Positions 58,037 through 64,000 of a stretch of 64,000 nt of DNA are shown here, in pieces; position 1 is the first letter of the stretch, and each line of letters opens with the position of its first letter. Made by a program: the position numbers and the translations under genes. Under the pieces are notes generated by a model. It saw nothing but the letters and a program-made list of their open reading frames with translations. It was not told the origin of the DNA and did no database searches. The stretch comes from Streptomyces zaomyceticus (GTDB taxonomy: Bacteria; Actinomycetota; Actinomycetes; Streptomycetales; Streptomycetaceae). The stretch spans positions 1 to 64,000 of the forward strand of contig NZ_BNBZ01000021.1 of NCBI RefSeq assembly GCF_014656215.1, read 5' to 3'.

Positions 58037-59989
58037 GTGACGGAGCATCCCACCTCCCACGAAGGCCGGCAGCCCCTGGCTGCCCGGTCGCAGGAACGCG
58101 CGCGCCCTCGCCAGGAGGCGGCCGCCGGCCTGCCCTCCGACGTGCCCGGCACGGCGGGCGGACCGGCGGCCCCCGCGGCCCCCGGTGCGGACGCACCCCC
58201 GCTGCCGCCGCCCGCGTCCCCCGGCGGCCCCGGAGCCATGGCCGTGGCCGTGACCCCGCAGCATCCCGGCGGCAGCAGGAGCGGTGACCCCGTCGCGCGG
58301 CGCGAGGGCGAGCGGCTCCGGTTCGTCGGGGCGGCGACCCGGCGCATCGCGCGCGGCATCGACCTGGACGAGATCGTGCTGGGTCTGTGCCGGGCGACGG
58401 TGCCGACCTTCTCCGACGAGATCCTGGTCTACCTCCGTGACCCGCTGCCGGTGGGCGACGAGCGCCCGGTGGCGCCGTTCGTGCTGCGGCTGCGCCGTAC
58501 GGACCGGCTCCGGTTAAGCGATCTGGAGGGCGAGGAGCTCGTCCTCGTACCCGATCCCGATCCGACCCCCGCGGCCGAACTCTGCGAGGTGCGGTCCGGC
58601 GGGGCGCTGGCCGAGGTGCTGCGCGGGGTGCGGCCGGTGTTCGGCGACTCCGCCGCCGCCAAGACGGCGCTGGCCGAGCTGCTCGGCCCGGAGCACCCGC
58701 TGCCCGGCGGGCTGCGCGCGGTCCTGGCGCCGCTGCGCGGCCGGCGCCGGGTGATCGGCGCCGCCGTGTTCCTGCGCCGCCCCGAGCGGGCAGGTTTCGA
58801 GCCGAACGACCTCCTGGTCGCGGCGCAGCTGGCCACGCACACCGCGCTCGGCATCGACAAGGCCGTCCTGTACGGCCGTGAGGCGTACATCGCGGACGAG
58901 CTCCAGCGGACGATGCTGCCGGACTCGCTGCCGCAGCCGACCGGCGTGAAGCTCGCCTCGCGCTATCTGCCGGCGGCCGAGACGGCCCGGGTGGGCGGCG
59001 ACTGGTACGACGCGATCCCGCTGCCCGGCAGCCGGGTCGCCCTGGTCGTCGGCGACGTGATGGGTCACTCGATGACCTCGGCGGCGATCATGGGCCAGTT
59101 GCGCACCACCGCGCAGACCCTGGCCGGGCTTGACCTGCCGCCGCAGGAGGTCCTGCACCATCTGGACGAGCAGGCCCAGCGGCTCGGCGAGAACCGGATG
59201 GCGACCTGTATGTACGCGGTGTACGACCCGGTCTCGCACCGGATCACCGTGGCCAACGCGGGCCATCCGCCGCCGATACTGCTCCACCTGGGCGGCCGTG
59301 CCGAGGTGCTGCGGGTGCCGCCGGGCGCGCCCATCGGCGTGGGCGGCGTGGACTTCGAGGCGGTCGAGCTGGACGCCCCGGCCGGTGCCACCCTGCTGCT
59401 GTACACGGACGGTCTGGTCGAGTCCCGGCTGCGGGACGTGTGGACGGGCATCGAGCAGCTGCGGGAGCGCCTGGCGGCGACCGCGCAGCTGACCGGCCCG
59501 GACCACTCGCCGCCCCTGGAGGCGCTCTGCGACGACGTCCTGGACATGCTGGGGCCGGGTGACCGGGACGACGACATCGCGCTGCTCGCGGCCCGTTTCG
59601 ACGGGATCGCGCCGAGCGACGTGGCGTACTGGTTCCTGGAACCGGAGGACGCGGCCCCGGGCCGCGCCCGGCGGCTCGCCCGGCGGGCGCTGGCCCGCTG
59701 GGACCTGGAGGAGCTGACGGACTCGGTCGAGCTGCTGATCAGCGAGGTCGTGACGAACGCCGTGCGGTACGCGGAGCGGCCGGTGACGCTGCGGCTGCTG
59801 CGGACGGACGTGCTGCGCTGCGAGGTCGGCGACGACTCCCCGCAGCTGCCCCGGCAGCGGCGGGCGCGGGACACCGACGAGGGCGGGCGCGGGCTCTTCC
59901 TGGTGAACCGGCTGGCGAGGCGCTGGGGTGCCACGCGTCTCTCGGGCGGCAAGGTGGTCTGGTTCGAGCTGGCCACCACCCGTAGCTGA
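58037..59989 (+). CDS. GAF-SpoIIE phosphatase with C-terminal anti-sigma-type ATPase domain
   Basis: A 650-residue partner-switch protein: a disordered Pro/Ala-rich N terminus (1-85), a GAF-like sensor (about 90-285), PP2C/SpoIIE (about 300-515) and RsbW-type HATPase (about 525-645). Metal-binding residues are GGDWYDAIPLP, VVGDVMGHS, YTDGLVESRL and GDRDDDIALL; ATPase N box ELLISEVVTNAVRYA and DEGGRGLFLVN. Compared with the protein at 19556 it lacks PAS domains. GTG 58037 overlaps an upstream 54-codon frame; the SD is weak. No sigma factor nearby. The predicted target is a STAS anti-anti-sigma factor elsewhere. Confidence 0.9.
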   Translation: MTEHPTSHEGRQPLAARSQERARPRQEAAAGLPSDVPGTAGGPAAPAAPGADAPPLPPPASPGGPGAMAVAVTPQHPGGSRSGDPVARREGERLRFVGAATRRIARGIDLDEIVLGLCRATVPTFSDEILVYLRDPLPVGDERPVAPFVLRLRRTDRLRLSDLEGEELVLVPDPDPTPAAELCEVRSGGALAEVLRGVRPVFGDSAAAKTALAELLGPEHPLPGGLRAVLAPLRGRRRVIGAAVFLRRPERAGFEPNDLLVAAQLATHTALGIDKAVLYGREAYIADELQRTMLPDSLPQPTGVKLASRYLPAAETARVGGDWYDAIPLPGSRVALVVGDVMGHSMTSAAIMGQLRTTAQTLAGLDLPPQEVLHHLDEQAQRLGENRMATCMYAVYDPVSHRITVANAGHPPPILLHLGGRAEVLRVPPGAPIGVGGVDFEAVELDAPAGATLLLYTDGLVESRLRDVWTGIEQLRERLAATAQLTGPDHSPPLEALCDDVLDMLGPGDRDDDIALLAARFDGIAPSDVAYWFLEPEDAAPGRARRLARRALARWDLEELTDSVELLISEVVTNAVRYAERPVTLRLLRTDVLRCEVGDDSPQLPRQRRARDTDEGGRGLFLVNRLARRWGATRLSGGKVVWFELATTRS

Positions 59990-60031
59990 GGGCCGCCGCC
60001 CCGCGGGCATCCGCGGGGCAGCGGTTGCCGA

Positions 60032-60100
60032 CCTCCCGTCGGCGGAGTTGACTTCTGTGGTGGACGCGGCGATCTGACCAGTTCCCCCACCGACGGGAGG
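60032..60100. promoter_or_regulatory. Inverted repeat spanning the katA promoter and Shine-Dalgarno
   Basis: CCTCCCGTCGG (60032-60042) is exactly repeated inverted as CCGACGGGAGG (60090-60100); the right arm contains the katA SD GGGAGG. TTGACT (60048-60053) is a possible -35 between the arms. If both arms are transcribed the hairpin hides the SD; if not, the arms are a pair of DNA sites around the promoter. Confidence 0.6.
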
Positions 60101-60106
60101 ACGCTC

Positions 60107-61546
60107 GTGACCTACACGACGAACAACGCCGGGAACCCGGTCGAGAGCGACGAACACTCGCTCACGGTCGGGCCCGACGGCCCCATCCTGCTCCAGGACC
60201 ACTATCTGATCGAGAAGATGGCCCAGTTCAACCGCGAACGGGTCCCCGAGCGTGTGGTGCACGCCAAGGGCTCCGGCGCGTACGGCTTCTTCGAAGTGAC
60301 GAACGACGTCAGTCAGTTCACCCGGGCGGTGCTCTTCCAGCCGGGTGCGCGGACGGAGATGCTGGCCCGTTTCTCCACGGTGGCGGGCGAGCAGGGCTCT
60401 CCCGACACCTGGCGGGACCCACGCGGTTTCGCCCTGAAGTTCTACACCGACCAGGGCAATTACGATCTCGTCGGCAACAACACCCCGGTCTTCTTCGTCC
60501 GGGACACGATCAAGTTCCAGGACTTCATCCGCTCGCAGAAGCGCCATCCGGTGACCGGGCTGCGCGACCACGACATGCAGTGGGACTTCTGGACGCTGTC
60601 TCCGGAGTCCGCGCACCAGGTGACCTGGCTGATGGGCGACCGCGGCGTCCCGAAGACGTACCGGCACATGAACGGCTACGGCTCCCACACGTATATGTGG
60701 ATCAACGCCGGCGGTGAGCGTTTCTGGGTGAAGTACCACTTCACCACCGACCAGGGCATCGAGTTCCTCACCCAGTCGGAGGCCGACGAGCTCGCCGGTA
60801 CGGACGGGGATGTGCACCGCCGTGATCTGTACGAGTCGATCGAGTCCGGCGACGCGCCCTCCTGGACCCTCAAGGTCCAGGTGATGCCCTTCGAGGAGGC
60901 GGCGGACTACCGCTTCAACCCCTTCGACCTGACCAAGGTGTGGCCGCACGGCGACTACCCGCTGATCGAGGTCGGGCGGATGACCCTGGACAGGAACCCC
61001 GAGGACTTCTTCGTCCATATCGAGCAGGCCGCCTTCGAGCCCTCGAACATGGTGCCGGGCATCGGCCCGTCGCCGGACAAGATGCTTCTCGGGCGGCTCT
61101 TCTCCTACCCGGACACCCACCGGTACCGGATCGGCCCGAACTACGCGCAGCTGCCGCCGAACCGGCCCCGCTCCCCCGTGCACTCGTACGCGAAGGACGG
61201 GGCGATGCGGTACGAGGCCTCGACGGCGGCCCGGCCGTACGCGCCGAACTCGTACGGCGGACCGGATGCCGACTACGGGCGCTTCGGCGAGCCGGCGGGC
61301 TGGGAGGCCACCGGTGAGCTGGTGCGCGAGGCGTACCGGCTCCACGCGGAGGACGACGACTGGGGGCAGCCGGGCACCCTGGTCCGTGAGGTCCTGGACG
61401 ACGCGGCCCGCGACCGGCTGGTGTCGAACATCGGCGGTCATCTGAAGGACGGGGTGAGCGCGCCGGTCCTGGAGCGGGCCGTGCAGTACTGGCGGAACGT
61501 GGACGGGGACCTGGGCGACCGGGTCGCGAAGGAGGTCGGGGGCTGA
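60107..61546 (+). CDS. katA: Monofunctional heme catalase
   Basis: Small-subunit clade catalase of 479 residues that disproportionates hydrogen peroxide. Catalytic His is in ERVVHAKGSGAYGFF (residue 52), Asn in DLVGNNTPVFFVRD (near 125), and the heme Tyr in GRLFSYPDTHRYRIGPN. The distal FSTVAGEQGSPDTWRDPRGF loop is normal. GTG 60107 has GGGAGG at 8 nt, the SD being part of an inverted repeat. No Fur-family catR gene, the usual Streptomyces partner, is adjacent. A strong hairpin follows, convergent with the PBP gene. Confidence 0.96.
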   Translation: MTYTTNNAGNPVESDEHSLTVGPDGPILLQDHYLIEKMAQFNRERVPERVVHAKGSGAYGFFEVTNDVSQFTRAVLFQPGARTEMLARFSTVAGEQGSPDTWRDPRGFALKFYTDQGNYDLVGNNTPVFFVRDTIKFQDFIRSQKRHPVTGLRDHDMQWDFWTLSPESAHQVTWLMGDRGVPKTYRHMNGYGSHTYMWINAGGERFWVKYHFTTDQGIEFLTQSEADELAGTDGDVHRRDLYESIESGDAPSWTLKVQVMPFEEAADYRFNPFDLTKVWPHGDYPLIEVGRMTLDRNPEDFFVHIEQAAFEPSNMVPGIGPSPDKMLLGRLFSYPDTHRYRIGPNYAQLPPNRPRSPVHSYAKDGAMRYEASTAARPYAPNSYGGPDADYGRFGEPAGWEATGELVREAYRLHAEDDDWGQPGTLVREVLDDAARDRLVSNIGGHLKDGVSAPVLERAVQYWRNVDGDLGDRVAKEVGG

Positions 61547-61572
61547 CCCGCTACGGGTCGTGCCCGCGCACG

Positions 61573-61608
61573 ACGAAGGCCGGACCCCCTCGGGGGTCCG
61601 GCCTTCGT
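61573..61608. terminator. Bidirectional terminator between katA and the PBP gene
   Basis: A 16-bp perfect stem (arms 61573-61588 and 61593-61608, ACGAAGGCCGGACCCC core) with 4-nt loop; A/T-containing ends serve both strands. Confidence 0.85.
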
Positions 61609-61615
61609 GGTGTCG

Positions 61616-63826
61616 CTATCGCCGCGGGCGGACGGTGTCGGCGTTCTCCGGGTCGGGGCCCGGGTCCGGCGGCTCGATCGACGGCGGCGGGGACGGCTCG
61701 TCGGTGACCGGCGGCTCGCTCGTGGGCTCCGGCGGCGTGGTGACCGGGTCGCGCGTCGGCTCCGGCGGCGTGGTGGACGTCGTGGTCGGCGGGGCCGTCG
61801 GGTCCGGGGACGTCGTCGTCGGGGTCTCGGTGGGCTCCTCGGGAGCCTCGGTGCTCCGGCTGGGCGTCGGGTCCGGGGCGAAGGTCGCCGAGTCGCCGGT
61901 CTCCAGGTCGAAGGAGGCGTCGGAGCCGCCGTCGAGGGCGCCGGTGGTGTAGTCGCCCCATATCTGGGCCGGCGTACGGCCGCCGTTGGCGCGGCCGGGG
62001 TTGATCGTGTCGGTCAGGGTGACCTGGTTGCCCTTGGTGTCCTCGCCGAAGAGGCCGACGGCGGTGACGAGTTCGGGGGTGTAGCCCACGAACCAGGCGG
62101 AACGGTTGTTCTCGGAGGTGCCGGTCTTGCCCGCGGCCTCGTAGTCACCGGCGGCGCGGAAGCCGGAACCGTTCTGCACGACGCCGGTCATGGCCTTGGT
62201 GACGGTGTCGGCGGCCTCGCGGCTGATGACCTGCTCGCCGGTCCCCTTGGCGGGGGAGACCGTACGGTCCCGGTGGGCGGCGGCCTTCACGAGGGTCGGG
62301 GTGACCTTCTTGCCGTGGTTGTCGAGGGTCGCGTAGACACCGGCCATGTCCATGGTGGAGGCGCCCATGGTGCCGAGGGACATGGCGGGGGTCTGGCCGA
62401 AGTCCGCGCCGTCCTTCATGCCGAGGTCCAGGGCGGTCTTCTTGGTCTTGGCGGCGCCGACGTCCACGATCATCTGGGCGTAGACGGAGTTGATGGAGCT
62501 GTTGGTGGCCTTCTGCACGGTCACGGGGCCGTAGCTGCGGTTGTCCTCGTTCTCGGGCGAGAAGGGAATGTCGCTGCCGACGACCTTGCGCTTGCTGGTG
62601 CCGTCGTAGACCGTGCCGAGGCCGATCTGCCGTCCGTCCTGGGTGACCGTGCGGTTGTCGAGCGCGGAGGCGAGGACGATCGGCTTGAAGGTGGAGGCGG
62701 GCTGGTAGTCGCGGCGGGTGGCGTTGGACATCCAGTGCTCGGTGGCGCCGACGCCGCCGTACATCGCGACGACCGCGCCGGTCTTCGGGTCGACGGAGGT
62801 GGCGCCGGCCTGGACGGTGGCGTCCTTCTTGTCGCCCTTGCGGTCGAGCTTGGCCTCCAGCTGCCGGTCGACGGCCTTGACGAGGTCCTTCTGCCGCTTC
62901 TCGTCGATGTTGAGGGTGATCGTCCAGCCGCCGGCCTTGATGTCCTCCTCGCTGATGCCCTGGCGCATCAGCTCCTGGTTGGCGGCCTCGACGATGTAGC
63001 CGGTCTGGCCCTCCATGCCGGGGGCGGGCTTCGGCTTGTGCGGAACGGGGAACTTCATCGCGGCGCGCTCGTCGGCCGGCAGCCAGCCCTCGCCGACCAT
63101 GTTGTCGAGGACGTAGTTCCAGCGCTCCTCGACGAGCTTGCGGCCGGTGGCGCTCGCGGAGGTCCAGTCGTACTGGTTGGGCGCCTGGAGCAGCGAGGCG
63201 AGGTAGGCGCCCTGGGCGGTGGTCAGCCGGGTGGCGTCGACGCCGTAGTACGAGCGGGCGGCGGCCTGGATGCCGTAGGCGCTGCGCCCGTAGTAGCTGG
63301 TGTTCATGTACCCGGCGAGGATGTCGCTCTTGCTCATCTGCCGGTCGACCTTGATGGCGATGACCATTTCCTTGAGCTTGCGCGTCGCGGTCTGGTCCTG
63401 GCTCAGGTAGAAGTTCTTGACGTACTGCTGGGTGATGGTCGAACCACCCTGCTTGCCCTTGCCGGTGACGGTGGACCAGGCGGCGCGCGTGGTGCCCTTG
63501 ATGTCGACGCCGTTGTCCTTGTAGAAGCTCTTGTTCTCCGCGGCGACGAAGGCCTTCTGGACCTGCGCGGGGATCTTCTCCAGGCCGACGATCTCACGGT
63601 TGATCTTGCCGGTGCGGGCGAGGATCTTGCCGTTGGAGTACTTGTAGATGTTGCTCTGCATGGTCGCCTCGGCGTTGGCCGTCGGCACCGGGACCATGAC
63701 GTAGACGACGTACAGGGCGCCCATGGCGAGCAGGCAGCACACGAAGAAGGTGCCCAGGAGCTTCTTCCAGGAGAAGAAGCGGCGCAGGCCGCGTTTCTTC
63801 GCCTTGCTCTTGTCCGGTCGGCCCAT
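61616..63826 (-). CDS. Class A penicillin-binding protein (transglycosylase-transpeptidase)
   Basis: Bifunctional peptidoglycan polymerase of 736 residues. A basic N terminus and one membrane helix (LLGTFFVCCLLAMGALYVVY) lead into a GT51 domain (catalytic Glu in AFVAAENKSFYKDNGVD, GGSTITQQYVKNFYLSQDQT) and a transpeptidase with SxxK STFK (QPASTFKPIVLASAL), SxN in TNSSINSVYAQ and KTG in AAGKTGTSENN. A Pro/Thr/Glu tail of about 95 residues is exposed outside. The GT51 EDxxFxxHxG motif is ENxxFYxxNG, as in several Streptomyces paralogues. By gene order it corresponds to SCO5039, one of the class A PBPs of S. coelicolor (memory). Confidence 0.95.
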   Translation of the reverse strand: MGRPDKSKAKKRGLRRFFSWKKLLGTFFVCCLLAMGALYVVYVMVPVPTANAEATMQSNIYKYSNGKILARTGKINREIVGLEKIPAQVQKAFVAAENKSFYKDNGVDIKGTTRAAWSTVTGKGKQGGSTITQQYVKNFYLSQDQTATRKLKEMVIAIKVDRQMSKSDILAGYMNTSYYGRSAYGIQAAARSYYGVDATRLTTAQGAYLASLLQAPNQYDWTSASATGRKLVEERWNYVLDNMVGEGWLPADERAAMKFPVPHKPKPAPGMEGQTGYIVEAANQELMRQGISEEDIKAGGWTITLNIDEKRQKDLVKAVDRQLEAKLDRKGDKKDATVQAGATSVDPKTGAVVAMYGGVGATEHWMSNATRRDYQPASTFKPIVLASALDNRTVTQDGRQIGLGTVYDGTSKRKVVGSDIPFSPENEDNRSYGPVTVQKATNSSINSVYAQMIVDVGAAKTKKTALDLGMKDGADFGQTPAMSLGTMGASTMDMAGVYATLDNHGKKVTPTLVKAAAHRDRTVSPAKGTGEQVISREAADTVTKAMTGVVQNGSGFRAAGDYEAAGKTGTSENNRSAWFVGYTPELVTAVGLFGEDTKGNQVTLTDTINPGRANGGRTPAQIWGDYTTGALDGGSDASFDLETGDSATFAPDPTPSRSTEAPEEPTETPTTTSPDPTAPPTTTSTTPPEPTRDPVTTPPEPTSEPPVTDEPSPPPSIEPPDPGPDPENADTVRPRR

Positions 63827-64000
63827 GTGTCCTGTCGCTCCGCTCGTCGTGTGTACCGGGCGTGCCTCGGTCCGTGTCCCGCCCGAGCCGGATCGGCTCA
63901 GCTAGCCAGCTAACACCGACGATGCAGACAAAGGACAACCGATCACGCCTTTTCCGGACGTGAGAATCAGCACCCATGCCCAGAGGAACCGACGCTCGGG
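63827..64000 (-). promoter_or_regulatory. Upstream region of the PBP gene
   Basis: 174 nt to the window end, no gene. The minus strand has TTGTCC/TTGTCT and TTAGCTGGCTAGCT (near 63901-63914, containing TAGC-TG-GCTA symmetry), A/T-containing words that may be promoter or operator; not resolved. Confidence 0.3.

Noticed and set aside
57876..58040. 54-codon gene before the SpoIIE phosphatase
   Set aside because: Strong SD but GC3 of only about two thirds versus about 90 percent for neighbouring genes, and no recognisable similarity; kept as a possible leader, not as CDS.
1..64000. tRNA, rRNA, IS element, prophage or attachment site
   Set aside because: No T-loop-like GTTCGA tRNA signatures with flanking stems, transposase, integrase or terminal inverted repeats were found on reading both strands.

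Overview
The window is high-GC, densely packed actinobacterial chromosome and reads as Streptomyces core DNA. Evidence for this is a WhiB-family regulator, an AfsR-type SARP/NB-ARC regulator, DUF1707, SPOR and DUF6542 proteins, a polyphosphate glucokinase, a cluster of PAS/GAF/SpoIIE phosphatases, a chitinase with a DasR-type operator, and many GTG starts. The gene order from the class A penicillin-binding protein (right end) through katA, two fumarases, wblI, glpX, xseBA, ispH, ppgK and ychF to succinate dehydrogenase and a peptide importer matches, from memory, the S. coelicolor SCO5039 to about SCO5116/5121 region. I see no insertion sequence, prophage, tRNA, rRNA or CRISPR array.

Layout. 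1-6.5 kb: five-gene peptide ABC importer (binding lipoprotein, two permeases, two ATPases), minus strand. 6.5-11.2 kb: typA and a large second peptide-binding-type lipoprotein. 11.4-15.3 kb: plus-strand operon for a second succinate dehydrogenase/fumarate reductase (small protein, membrane anchor, flavoprotein, iron-sulfur subunit). 15.3-23.5 kb: envelope and stress genes (GH18-like protein, TPM protein, PspA, PAS-GAF-SpoIIE phosphatase, stand-alone anti-sigma-type ATPase, Nudix hydrolase, 59-residue SPOR protein). 23.7-37.9 kb: accessory-looking stretch with an NCS1 permease bearing a cysteine-rich tail, GntR regulator, chitinase, septum-formation-domain protein, S8 protease, threonine-synthase-like enzyme, DUF4232 lipoprotein, AfsR-like regulator and a Uma2 protein. 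In S. coelicolor the act (actinorhodin) cluster lies between the equivalents of ychF and sdh; here it is absent. 37.9-48 kb: housekeeping genes ychF, ppgK, ispH, an APC permease, xseA/xseB, a nitroreductase, DUF4245 and glpX. 48-57.7 kb: wblI, DUF1707, class I fumarase, secreted phosphatase, small secreted proteins, SGNH hydrolase, fumC, DUF402. 57.7-64 kb: a second SpoIIE phosphatase, katA and a class A PBP.

How the parts connect. Central carbon enzymes (a second SDH/FRD, iron-sulfur and iron-free fumarases, class II FBPase) are interleaved with redox and stress regulators (WblI, two phosphatase/anti-sigma modules, catalase) and with envelope functions. Regulatory signals of most interest are a DmdR/IdeR-like iron box before the class I fumarase, a DasR-like operator inside the chitinase promoter, and an inverted repeat that includes the katA Shine-Dalgarno. 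At least nine genes carry TANNNT 6-7 nt before the start codon and no Shine-Dalgarno, the signature of leaderless mRNAs. Several intergenic gaps hold private, degenerate short tandem repeats of different period.
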